This document shows positions 8,965 to 15,573 of a stretch of 64,000 nt of DNA, in pieces (position 1 is the first letter of the stretch; every line of letters starts with the position of its first letter). Location of the stretch: contig NZ_SLXW01000003.1 in NCBI RefSeq assembly GCF_004341085.1, positions 806,001-870,000 of the forward strand. Direction: 5' to 3'. The notes under the pieces are model-generated. The model ran no database searches. It saw only the letters and a program-made list of their open reading frames with translations, and was not told where the DNA came from. A program made the translations under genes and the position numbers. The stretch is from Sphingomonas sp. PP-CE-1G-424. Lineage in GTDB: Bacteria; Pseudomonadota; Alphaproteobacteria; Sphingomonadales; Sphingomonadaceae.

Positions 8965-9108
8965 ATGTTCAACGCCAACATCGCCCGCACCGTCGCCGCC
9001 ACCCTCTGCACCATCGTCGTCAGCGCAACCTGCGTCCTCGGCGCAGTCGGCCCCGCGATCGCAACCAACGCAACGCCCGTTGCGGTTCATACCGCAATCG
9101 TGGCCTAA
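8965..9108 (+). CDS. 47-residue membrane peptide heading the psp operon
   Basis: A short frame with a good ribosome site (AAAGGGG, about seven bases before ATG). It encodes 47 residues: a short basic N terminus (MFNANIARTV), then a hydrophobic stretch from about residue 9 to 33 that could be a membrane anchor or an uncleaved signal, and a small polar tail. Two cysteines (residues 15 and 23) lie in the hydrophobic part. It sits between the sigma-54 promoter and pspA (48 bases before it), so it should be induced with the psp genes. I do not recognise the family. A role as a Psp sensor or effector micro-protein, or a secreted peptide, is conjecture. Confidence 0.7.
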   Translation: MFNANIARTVAATLCTIVVSATCVLGAVGPAIATNATPVAVHTAIVA

Positions 9109-9156
9109 GACCCCGAAGGCTTAGAGCCTCGGGCCGACCCCTGGAGTAGGATTTAC

Positions 9157-9822
9157 ATGGGCATCTTTTCCCGCACCCGCGACATCGTCGCCGCCAACTT
9201 CGCCGATCTCATCGAGAAGGCCGAAGATCCGTCGAAGATGATCCGCATGATCATCCTCGAGATGGAGGAAACGCTGGTCGAGGTTCGCGCCTCCGCCGCG
9301 CGCACCATCGCCGACCAGAAGGAGATGCGCCGCCATATCTCGAAGCTGGAGCAGCTCCAGGACAACTGGACAGAGAAGGCCGAGCTGGCGCTGAGCAAGG
9401 ACCGCGAGGATCTCGCCAAGGCAGCCCTGGTCGAGCGCCAGAAGGCATTCGACATGGCCGAGCAGTTGAAGGCCGAGGTCGGCGTACTCGACGATGCGCT
9501 TCGGGCTTCCGAAGAGGACATCGCCAAGCTCCAGACCAAGCTCCGCGAGGCGCGCACCAAGCAGAACGCGGTGCAGACCCGACTGGAGAGCGCGAACAAT
9601 CGCACCCGGCTGCGCGAGATGTACAACGGGCCGAAGACGCACGAGGCGTTCAGCCGCTTCGACATCCTCGACCGCCGCGTCGACGAGGCCGAGGGCCGCG
9701 CGGACGCGATGGGGCTCGGGGTCGTCAAGACGCTCGAAGAGGAAATCGCCGAGTTGCGCAGCAACGACAAGGTCGACGCCCAGCTCGCCGCGCTCAAGGC
9801 GCGCCTGAAGAAGGACGACTGA
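9157..9822 (+). CDS. pspA: Phage shock protein A (IM30/Vipp1 family)
   Basis: A 221-residue peripheral membrane protein that binds stressed inner membrane, oligomerises like ESCRT-III proteins and inhibits PspF. It starts with the expected amphipathic helix (MGIFSRTRDIVAANFADLIE), followed by the PspA hallmark KAEDPSKMIRMIILEMEE and almost continuous coiled coil to residue 215. Its length matches E. coli PspA (222). It is the first large gene downstream of the sigma-54 promoter and is one base from pspB, forming a tight pspABC operon. Confidence 0.97.
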   Translation: MGIFSRTRDIVAANFADLIEKAEDPSKMIRMIILEMEETLVEVRASAARTIADQKEMRRHISKLEQLQDNWTEKAELALSKDREDLAKAALVERQKAFDMAEQLKAEVGVLDDALRASEEDIAKLQTKLREARTKQNAVQTRLESANNRTRLREMYNGPKTHEAFSRFDILDRRVDEAEGRADAMGLGVVKTLEEEIAELRSNDKVDAQLAALKARLKKDD

Positions 9823-9823
9823 G

Positions 9824-10123
9824 ATGGATGATTTCATGCCAGTTCTGGTCTGCGGCATTCTATTCATCGGGCTGCCCTGGGTGATCCTGCACTACATCAC
9901 CAAGTGGAAGCAGGCACCGCGGATCACCGAAGAGGACGAGCGCCTGCTTGACGAGATGCAGGCGCTCGCACGCCGCCTCGAGGATCGCGTGATGACCGTC
10001 GAACGGATCATCGCCGCCGATAACCCCGACTGGAAGCCGGGCCTCGGCACAACGCAGTCGCCGTATCTGTCGGATCGTCAGTCCGAACGCCCATTGGATC
10101 GCCCCCTCGATCGGAGGAACTGA
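9824..10123 (+). CDS. pspB: Phage shock protein B
   Basis: A 99-residue inner-membrane protein. One N-terminal transmembrane helix (residues 6-24, ending before HYITKWKQAP) is followed by a cytoplasmic coiled coil (EEDERLLDEMQALARRLEDR) and the segment VMTVERIIAAD. PspB partners PspC to relay membrane stress to PspA. The polar tail after residue 70 is longer than in E. coli PspB (74 residues). It is one base after pspA and one base before pspC. Its C-terminal motif recurs in the four genes after pspC, suggesting that these arose from pspB. Confidence 0.93.
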   Translation: MDDFMPVLVCGILFIGLPWVILHYITKWKQAPRITEEDERLLDEMQALARRLEDRVMTVERIIAADNPDWKPGLGTTQSPYLSDRQSERPLDRPLDRRN

Positions 10124-10124
10124 A

Positions 10125-10508
10125 ATGTCCGCCAGCCGCACACAATTCTACCTCGATAAGCAGAATGCCAAGTGGAAGGGCGTCTGCGCCGGGATCGCCG
10201 ACTATACCGGCATCGACGCACTCTTCGTCCGGGTCGGGATGGTCGTACTGACGCTCGCCGGCGGCTTTCCCTGGACACTGCTGGCCTATTGGATGGTCGC
10301 CTGGATGGGGCACGCCAAGCCGATCGGCTTATACGAGACGCCTGACGACGCGAAGTTCTGGCAGGGCGTCCGCTCGAACCCGAAACGCTCGACCGCCGAG
10401 GTCCGCAGCAAGTTCCGCGACATCGACCGCCGACTCGCCGACATCGAGACGCACTATACCAGCCGCTCAAGCAACAGCCTCGCGGCAGAGATCGACAGCC
10501 TGCGCTGA
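10125..10508 (+). CDS. pspC: Phage shock protein C
   Basis: A 127-residue inner-membrane sensor of the PspC family. The PspC domain covers about residues 10-65: KWKGVCAGIADYTGID, then FVRVGMVVLTLAGGFPWTLLA as membrane segment, then YWMVAWMG. A cytoplasmic or periplasmic tail of about 60 residues ends in a short helix (EVRSKFRDIDRRLADIETHY) that could pair with the coiled coils of PspB. It lies one base after pspB. With PspB it would detect inner-membrane damage and release PspA from PspF. Confidence 0.94.
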   Translation: MSASRTQFYLDKQNAKWKGVCAGIADYTGIDALFVRVGMVVLTLAGGFPWTLLAYWMVAWMGHAKPIGLYETPDDAKFWQGVRSNPKRSTAEVRSKFRDIDRRLADIETHYTSRSSNSLAAEIDSLR

Positions 10509-10535
10509 GACGCGGCGTCAACAGGGAGAATATCG

Positions 10536-10829
10536 ATGGATTGGGCTTTGATGATACCGATCGTGGCGATTTCGGTGGGACCGGTCGCTTGGGTTGCGAA
10601 CAATTGGATCCGCGCCAAGCATGGCTTCGAACCGGAAATGCGTAGCCGCAAACGCGGGCGAGACGGCGATGTCGACGGTGACCGCAAGGTCCTGTTGCTC
10701 AGCAACGAGAACGAGCGGTTGACCGGGCAGGTGTCGCGGCTCGAGGAACGGATCGCAGTCCTCGAACGCATCGCCACCGACCCCGCCGAGCGCACTGCCC
10801 GCGAGATCGAAGCCCTCCGCGACCGCTGA
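10536..10829 (+). CDS. PspB-like small membrane coiled-coil protein 1
   Basis: A 97-residue protein with an N-terminal hydrophobic segment (about 3-22, MIPIVAISVGPVAWVANNWI), a basic linker (RSRKRGRDGD) and a coiled coil containing RLEERIAVLERIATD. That stretch closely resembles RLEDRVMTVERIIAAD of the neighbouring PspB. It ends in EIEALRDR, a tail shared with the third such gene. It follows pspC by 27 bases and has GGGAG before the ATG. It probably belongs to the psp operon. Function is unknown; an additional PspC or PspA partner is the simplest guess. Confidence 0.85.
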   Translation: MDWALMIPIVAISVGPVAWVANNWIRAKHGFEPEMRSRKRGRDGDVDGDRKVLLLSNENERLTGQVSRLEERIAVLERIATDPAERTAREIEALRDR

Positions 10830-10841
10830 AGGACATAGATC

Positions 10842-11192
10842 ATGAACAACTTCACGATCTTCCTGCTCGTTTTCATCGTGATCGGCCTTCCTGTCATTCT
10901 CGGGATCGGCAGCAGCGTCTTCAAGGACTGGATCAAGCACAAGGAGCGCATGGCAACCGCGCTCAATGCGCAGACCGCCGAGAAGTCCGCGCAATATGCG
11001 GCGCACACCGAACGCCTGGAACAGCGGGTGCGGGTCCTCGAACGGATCGTCACCGACCGGGGCATCGGCGTTGCCGACGAGATCGAACGGCTCCGGGCCG
11101 ATCCACCCTCCCCAGCGCGACCTTTAGAGACGTCGCCAACGCTTACGCTGACGGGCCGCACCGCGAGCCCCGCCGAAGGAGAGACACGATGA
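10842..11192 (+). CDS. PspB-like small membrane coiled-coil protein 2
   Basis: 116 residues. A strongly hydrophobic N terminus (NNFTIFLLVFIVIGLPVILGI) forms one membrane helix, followed by an amphipathic region with DWIKHKER, a coiled coil with RLEQRVRVLERIVTD and ADEIERLRAD, and a disordered Pro/Thr-rich tail. The VLERI-TD core matches the other copies and PspB. It starts 12 bases after its neighbour and its stop overlaps the next start (ATGA), so translation is probably coupled. No known function. Confidence 0.85.
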   Translation: MNNFTIFLLVFIVIGLPVILGIGSSVFKDWIKHKERMATALNAQTAEKSAQYAAHTERLEQRVRVLERIVTDRGIGVADEIERLRADPPSPARPLETSPTLTLTGRTASPAEGETR

Positions 11193-11431
11193 ACCCCTTT
11201 TCGATGGTCGTCTGCATCGTGCTGATCGTGATGGTCGCCAAGGTGCTGACCGCTCGCTACCGCGCGCTGGGCGACGCCCCGGCGAACCCGGTCGACAGCG
11301 TCGATGCGCTGCGGCTGCGCGACGAGGTGCAGCAGATGAAGGAGCGCATCCAGGTGTTGGAGCGCGTGATCACCGACAACCACAAGAGCGTCGATCTCGA
11401 CCGAGAGATCGAGCGGCTCCGCGACCGCTAG
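11189..11431 (+). CDS. PspB-like small membrane coiled-coil protein 3
   Basis: 80 residues. It has a single N-terminal membrane helix (FSMVVCIVLIVMVAKVLT), then a short linker and a coiled coil with QMKERIQVLERVITDNHK followed by DREIERLRDR. The core motif and tail match the preceding copies almost word for word. It overlaps the preceding gene by four bases and ends nine bases before the next. It is the shortest member in which linker, coil and tail are all preserved, and so a good template for the shared architecture. Confidence 0.85.
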   Translation: MNPFSMVVCIVLIVMVAKVLTARYRALGDAPANPVDSVDALRLRDEVQQMKERIQVLERVITDNHKSVDLDREIERLRDR

Positions 11432-11440
11432 GAGGCGGAC

Positions 11441-11680
11441 ATGATCGACCCTAACGTCTATATCACCTTGGCGCTGGCGAGCCTTGCGGGGCTGGCGATG
11501 ATCGTGGCCGGTGGCTTGGCCGGATGGCGCGGATGGCTCTCGCTGCGGCGGCTGGAGCTGGATCATACACAAGACGGTCGGATGCCGATGGCGGTGTCGA
11601 CCGGGTCGCGGATCGAGATCGCGGATTTGAAGGAGCGGATCAAGAAGCTCGAAGCGATCGCTGCCGGGGTGGATCTTTAG
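11441..11680 (+). CDS. PspB-like small membrane coiled-coil protein 4
   Basis: 79 residues. One membrane helix (YITLALASLAGLAMIVAGGLAG), then RGWLSLRRLELDH, then a coil with IADLKERIKKLEAIAAG. It keeps the heptad L-x-E-R-I-x-x-L-E pattern but has lost the TD and EIERLRDR tail, so it is the most divergent copy. GGAGG lies before the ATG. It closes the psp transcription unit; a half REP palindrome follows directly. Confidence 0.8.
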   Translation: MIDPNVYITLALASLAGLAMIVAGGLAGWRGWLSLRRLELDHTQDGRMPMAVSTGSRIEIADLKERIKKLEAIAAGVDL

Positions 11681-11704
11681 GCCCCCGCCTTCGCGGGGGA
11701 ACAC
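11681..11704. repeat. Half REP-like element, CCCGCCTTCGCGGGGGAACA
   Basis: A single small palindrome (CCCCCGCCTTCGCGGGGG) followed by AACAC, the same unit seen doubled at 5136-5200. It starts at the stop codon of the last psp-like gene and could form its transcript's 3' hairpin. Confidence 0.7.
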
Positions 11705-11745
11705 TGTAGTTGTGGCGCAACACTCGACCCGCTACCGACCGGCAC

Positions 11746-12153
11746 ATGCCCACTCTCACCGATATTCGCGAGGAATACGACTTCCTCGAACCCGACGACC
11801 GCTACCGCCTGCTGATCGACCTCGGCAAAGAGCTCGAACCGATGCCGGATGCGCTCAAGACCGATGCGACGTTGGTGCGCGGGTGTTCGGCGTCGGTGTG
11901 GGTCTATCCGACCACGACCGATGATGGCCGGCTCCACTTTCTCGCGGATTCGAATGCGGCGATCACCAAGGGGATCATCGCGCTGGTGTTGCTGACGGTG
12001 CAGGATCAGGCGCCGGGCGCGATCGTCGCTACCGACATCACTGCGGAACTTGCGCCGTTCGATCTGAGCAAGCAACTGAGTTCGAACCGCACGCAGGGTA
12101 TCCCGAACATGATCGCTCTGATCCGGGAAACGGCCGAGCGGTACGCGGCGTAA
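11746..12153 (+). CDS. sufE: SufE-family cysteine desulfurase activator
   Basis: A 135-residue SufE-type protein that would accept persulfide sulfur from a SufS-like desulfurase for Fe-S cluster assembly. Seen: TLTDIREEYDFLEPDDRYRLLIDLGKEL at the N terminus (helix conserved in SufE) and the acceptor cysteine in LVRGCSASVWV. The ATG at 11746 begins the family N terminus; an upstream TTG in frame would add 12 unlikely residues, and neither start has a clear ribosome site. No suf operon lies next to it; two cysteine desulfurases are 22 kb away. Confidence 0.9.
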   Translation: MPTLTDIREEYDFLEPDDRYRLLIDLGKELEPMPDALKTDATLVRGCSASVWVYPTTTDDGRLHFLADSNAAITKGIIALVLLTVQDQAPGAIVATDITAELAPFDLSKQLSSNRTQGIPNMIALIRETAERYAA

Positions 12154-12161
12154 CGCTAGAA

Positions 12162-12258
12162 CGTGCCCTCACCCTGCCCACGGCAAATGGCCGCGGGCCC
12201 TTCCCCCTCCCCTCAAGGGAGAGGGAGAGACGCCGAAGGCGGCGAGGGTGAGGGCACG
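12162..12258. repeat. Inverted repeat with CGTGCCCTCACCCT ends
   Basis: Outer arms CGTGCCCTCACCCT and AGGGTGAGGGCACG enclose a purine-rich CTCAAGGGAGAGGGAGAG core and a small CGCCGAAGGCGGCG palindrome. It lies between convergent sufE and the ferredoxin gene. The 3' end and stop codon of the ferredoxin gene lie inside it. Confidence 0.75.
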
Positions 12259-12572
12259 CTAGAGGGTTCTGTGAGCGTCGCGACGACCTCCTCGGCACCG
12301 GCACCCGCCGGCACCAGCATCCACCGGTCCGGCCGAGCGCCATCGACCATCACCACCGCGTTCTTCGGACACACCCCAAGGCACTTGACCTCGACCACCC
12401 CGCGATCAGCCTTGCGGCCCTTCTTCACCCCGAGTGCCTGACGCAACAGTTTCACGAGCGGCGTCCGGCCCTTCTCGCCAAACCCGCCATCCAGCTTCTT
12501 CGAACACTTGCCGCAAACCAGAATGCTACCCTGCCAGCGACTGGCAAGAACCCGGATCACGCCGGTTTCCAC
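12213..12572 (-). CDS. Thioredoxin-like [2Fe-2S] ferredoxin domain protein
   Basis: 119 residues. It resembles the CbiX/NuoE-type thioredoxin-like ferredoxin fold, with Cys pairs in VCGKCSKKL and KCLGVCPKNAVV that would hold a [2Fe-2S] cluster. Its electron partner is unknown. The GTG at 12572 follows GAGGA by about eight bases and overlaps the stop of the DnaJ-domain gene by 16 bases, so the two form an operon. The last 15 or so residues (Ser/Pro-rich, SVPSPSPPSASLPLP) and the stop codon come from the palindromic repeat, so the natural domain ends near residue 104. Confidence 0.85.
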   Translation of the reverse strand: METGVIRVLASRWQGSILVCGKCSKKLDGGFGEKGRTPLVKLLRQALGVKKGRKADRGVVEVKCLGVCPKNAVVMVDGARPDRWMLVPAGAGAEEVVATLTEPSSVPSPSPPSASLPLP

Positions 12573-13096
12573 GTCCGCTGATCCTCGGCCGCCTTCAGCA
12601 CCTCATACGCCGCCTGCACGCCCTGGAACCGCTTGGCCGCATCCTTGTCGTTCGGCCGCACATCCGGATGGTTAGCCTTCGCCATCCGCCGCCACGCGGC
12701 GCGCACGTCCTCAAACGTCGCATCGGGTTCGAGATCCAGCACCTCCAGCGCACGCATCTCGTCACGCGACCGGCTGCCGTCGCCCGAGCCAGCCCAGGCA
12801 TAATGCTTCGGATCGGTGTAGCCGTCAGCCGTGCGCGTTTCCGCCGCCTCCCGCTCGGCCGCTTCCTCCGCGCTCAACCCTTCGAAATAATTCCAGCCGC
12901 GGTTATATTCGCCCGCGTGGTTCATGCAGAAGTACCAGCGGTCCGGGCTGTTGGGCGATTTCGGCGCCGGGCAATTACCGGGCTCGTTGCAGCCATGCCG
13001 GTCGCACAGCCGGACGGTTACAGCCTCGGAGCTCGCGCCATACTCGCGCCAGCGCGGAAAACCCCAGTCGGAAGATCGTGTCGTGCTTCGAGCCAT
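12557..13096 (-). CDS. DnaJ-domain protein
   Basis: 179 residues. The C-terminal third is a J-domain (ALEVLDLEPDATFEDVRAAW, then NHPDVRPNDKDAAKRFQGVQ); the family HPD tripeptide is intact, so it can stimulate a DnaK-type ATPase. The N-terminal part (WGFPRWREYG, then CDRHGCNEPGNCPAPK and CMNHAGEYNRGWNYFEGL) has Cys/His pairs that may bind a metal; this layout is common in sphingomonads and other Alphaproteobacteria. The ATG at 13096 is chosen because the conserved region starts there; upstream codons are Arg-rich. It is co-transcribed with the ferredoxin gene. Confidence 0.88.
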   Translation of the reverse strand: MARSTTRSSDWGFPRWREYGASSEAVTVRLCDRHGCNEPGNCPAPKSPNSPDRWYFCMNHAGEYNRGWNYFEGLSAEEAAEREAAETRTADGYTDPKHYAWAGSGDGSRSRDEMRALEVLDLEPDATFEDVRAAWRRMAKANHPDVRPNDKDAAKRFQGVQAAYEVLKAAEDQRTWKPA

Positions 13097-13312
13097 AGCG
13101 GCCCGAGATAGGCGTCCCCGCGAACAACGCAACCGCGCGTGACGACGCCGAGTGAAACTCGTCCGTTCCAACTATCTTCTGCGTCGCAACATTCCGCCTT
13201 GAGTCAGCCACCGTTCATCGATTAATGAACATGAACTATTTGTCATGTGGCATGGATAGATGCGTCCGGTGCGGACGTATTCCCAGCCGACACCTTAGCG
13301 ACAGGAGCACTG

Positions 13313-14893
13313 GTGCCGACTCTCATTCCAAAGCTTACCACATGGCGCGCGGATCTTCCCGCCTCCGTCGTCGTCGCGCTCGTTGCGCTGCCCCTCTGTC
13401 TCGGCGTTGCGCTCGCGTCCGGCGCGCCGCTGTTTGCCGGCATCATTTCCGGCATCGTCGGCGGCATCGCGGTCGGCCTGTTCTCGAAGTCGCCGCTGTC
13501 GGTCAGCGGCCCTGCCGCCGGCCTGACCGTCATCGTGCTGACCGCGATCGAGAGCATGCCGAGCTACCAGATGTTCCTTATGGCGGTCGTGCTGTCAGGC
13601 GTTCTCCAGATCTGCTTCTCGCTGACCCGCGCCGGCATCCTCAGCGAGTTCGTGCCATCGTCGGTCATCACCGGCATGCTCGCCGCGATCGGCCTGATCC
13701 TGATCCTCAAGCAGATCCCGCATGCGGTCGGTTTCGACCGCGAAGCCGTGGGCATATTCGAATTCACCACCGCCAACGGCGTCAACACTTTCTCGCGGAT
13801 CGTCGACAGTCTCTCTGCCAGCGTGACCCCCGGTGCGATCCTGATCGCCGGCGTCAGCCTCGCCTTCCTGTTCTGGTGGGATGGCGCCAAACCGAAGGAC
13901 GGCCCGCTGCGCTTCGTCCCCGGCCCGCTCGTCGTCGTACTGATCGGCATCTTCGGCAATATGCTGCTCGGCTTCGTGAAGCCTGACTGGCAGCTCCAGG
14001 CGACGCACCTCGTCCAGGTGCCGATCACGCAGACGCTGTCGCAGTTCCCGTCGCTGTTCACCTTCCCCGATTTCTCCGGGATCACGATGGGCATCGTCTG
14101 GAGCAGCGCGGTCACGCTCGCGATCGTCGCCAGCCTCGAATCGCTGCTGAGCGTCAAGGCGGTCGACGAGATCGATCCGCGCCGCCGCTCGACCGACAAG
14201 AACTGGGAGCTGATGGCGCAGGGCGGCGGCAACATCCTGTCCGGCCTGATCGGTGGCTTGCCCGTCACCTCGGTGATCGTGCGCTCGTCGGCGAACGTCG
14301 ACGCGAAGGCCGAGAGCAAGATGTCGACGATCCTGCACGGCTTCTGGCTGCTGGTCAGCGTCGCGCTGATCCCAGCGGTGTTGAACCTGATCCCGCTTTC
14401 GGCACTCGCCGCGGTGCTGATAGCGACGGGCTACAAGCTGACCAAGCCCAAGCTCTACACCGAGCGTTTCAAGCAGGGCTGGACGCAGTTCATCCCGTTC
14501 GTCGTCACGGTGGCTGCGATCCTGTTCACCGACCTGCTCGAAGGCATCGTCATCGGCTTGGCGGTGGGTTTCGTGTTCGTCGTCGCGCGCAACTTCCGCA
14601 CCGCGATCACCTTCGCCTGCGACGACGAGGATTGCCTCGTCCGGGCGCGACGCAATCTGTATTTCATCCATAAATACGAGTTGCAGAAGTCGCTCGCCAA
14701 GGTGCCCGACAACGCGAACCTGCTGATCGACCTGTCGTCGACCAGCTATGTCGATCTCGACAACGTCGACATCATCAACGCGTTCATCAAGGGCGCCGCG
14801 TATCGTGGCATCACCGTGCTCATCCGCGGCGATCTCGCGCTGCGCACAGTCAAGCTGATCAACGCCCCCCAGACCGAGGTCCGTTTCGCATGA
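13313..14893 (+). CDS. SulP-family anion (probably bicarbonate) transporter
   Basis: A 526-residue inner-membrane transporter with the SulP signature region (ALPLCLGVALASGAPLFAGI, GPAAGLTVIV), 10-14 membrane segments, and a C-terminal STAS domain (NLLIDLSSTSYVDLDNVDII). The GTG at 13313 follows AGGAG at six bases and starts just before the first conserved helix; a longer frame from 13247 lacks a ribosome site. Its stop overlaps the start of a beta-carbonic anhydrase by four bases, which points to bicarbonate uptake and not sulfate. The substrate is inferred from this context. Confidence 0.9.
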   Translation: MPTLIPKLTTWRADLPASVVVALVALPLCLGVALASGAPLFAGIISGIVGGIAVGLFSKSPLSVSGPAAGLTVIVLTAIESMPSYQMFLMAVVLSGVLQICFSLTRAGILSEFVPSSVITGMLAAIGLILILKQIPHAVGFDREAVGIFEFTTANGVNTFSRIVDSLSASVTPGAILIAGVSLAFLFWWDGAKPKDGPLRFVPGPLVVVLIGIFGNMLLGFVKPDWQLQATHLVQVPITQTLSQFPSLFTFPDFSGITMGIVWSSAVTLAIVASLESLLSVKAVDEIDPRRRSTDKNWELMAQGGGNILSGLIGGLPVTSVIVRSSANVDAKAESKMSTILHGFWLLVSVALIPAVLNLIPLSALAAVLIATGYKLTKPKLYTERFKQGWTQFIPFVVTVAAILFTDLLEGIVIGLAVGFVFVVARNFRTAITFACDDEDCLVRARRNLYFIHKYELQKSLAKVPDNANLLIDLSSTSYVDLDNVDIINAFIKGAAYRGITVLIRGDLALRTVKLINAPQTEVRFA

Positions 14894-15528
14894 GGCAGTA
14901 CAAACAGCTCCTGCTCGCCAACAAGGCGTGGTCGGCCGAGATCATCGAGGAAAGCGCGGATTTCTTCCAGCGCCAGCTAGTCGGACAGAACCCGGAGTTC
15001 CTGTGGATCGGCTGTTCGGACAGCCGGGTCAGCCCGGAACAGATGACGATGACGCCGCCGGGCAACATGTTCATCCACCGCAACATCGCCAACCTCGTCA
15101 ACGACGACGACATGAACCTGATGTCGGTGCTGCAATATGCGGTCGACGTGCTCGGCGTGCGGCACATCATCATATGCGGCCATTATGCGTGCGGCGGGAT
15201 CCGCGCGACGCTCGACGGCGGCACGACGGGTCCGGTCGACGACTGGCTCTCGACCGCGCGCTGCGTGCTGCACGACCATGCCGACGAGATCGACGCGCAG
15301 CCCGACCGCGAGCAGAAGGTCAACCGGCTGGTCGAGGTCAACGTCCGCGACCAGCTTCTCCGCCTCGCGCGCACCAAGACGATCCAGGGCGCGTTCGCGC
15401 GGGGGCAGGAGGTGCTGCTCCACGGCTGGGTCTACGACATCCGCGACGGGCTGATCAAACCGATGATGGAGATCGATTCGACGACGGTTCTCGAAGACGT
15501 CGGCCGGCCGGACAAGGTGCTGGTTTAA
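14890..15528 (+). CDS. Beta-class carbonic anhydrase
   Basis: 212 residues; catalyses CO2 + H2O to bicarbonate + H+. The zinc ligands C42, H98 and C101 (GCSDSRVSPE and CGHYACGG) and the D44-R46 dyad are all present. The length and layout match plant/E. coli-type beta enzymes. Translation is coupled to the SulP transporter by an ATGA overlap. A strong terminator follows the stop immediately. The pair probably raises cytoplasmic bicarbonate for carboxylases or regulates pH. Confidence 0.95.
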   Translation: MRQYKQLLLANKAWSAEIIEESADFFQRQLVGQNPEFLWIGCSDSRVSPEQMTMTPPGNMFIHRNIANLVNDDDMNLMSVLQYAVDVLGVRHIIICGHYACGGIRATLDGGTTGPVDDWLSTARCVLHDHADEIDAQPDREQKVNRLVEVNVRDQLLRLARTKTIQGAFARGQEVLLHGWVYDIRDGLIKPMMEIDSTTVLEDVGRPDKVLV

Positions 15529-15568
15529 AGCTAACTCCCTCCCAACGGTTGTTGGGAGGGAGTTAGCT
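15529..15568. terminator. Perfect 18-bp stem bidirectional terminator
   Basis: AGCTAACTCCCTCCCAAC, a GGTT loop, then the exact complement, followed by AAAAG on the right and preceded by TTTAA on the left. It lies in the 45 bases between convergent carbonic anhydrase and TonB-like genes and would stop both transcripts. Confidence 0.88.
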
Positions 15569-15573
15569 AAAAG

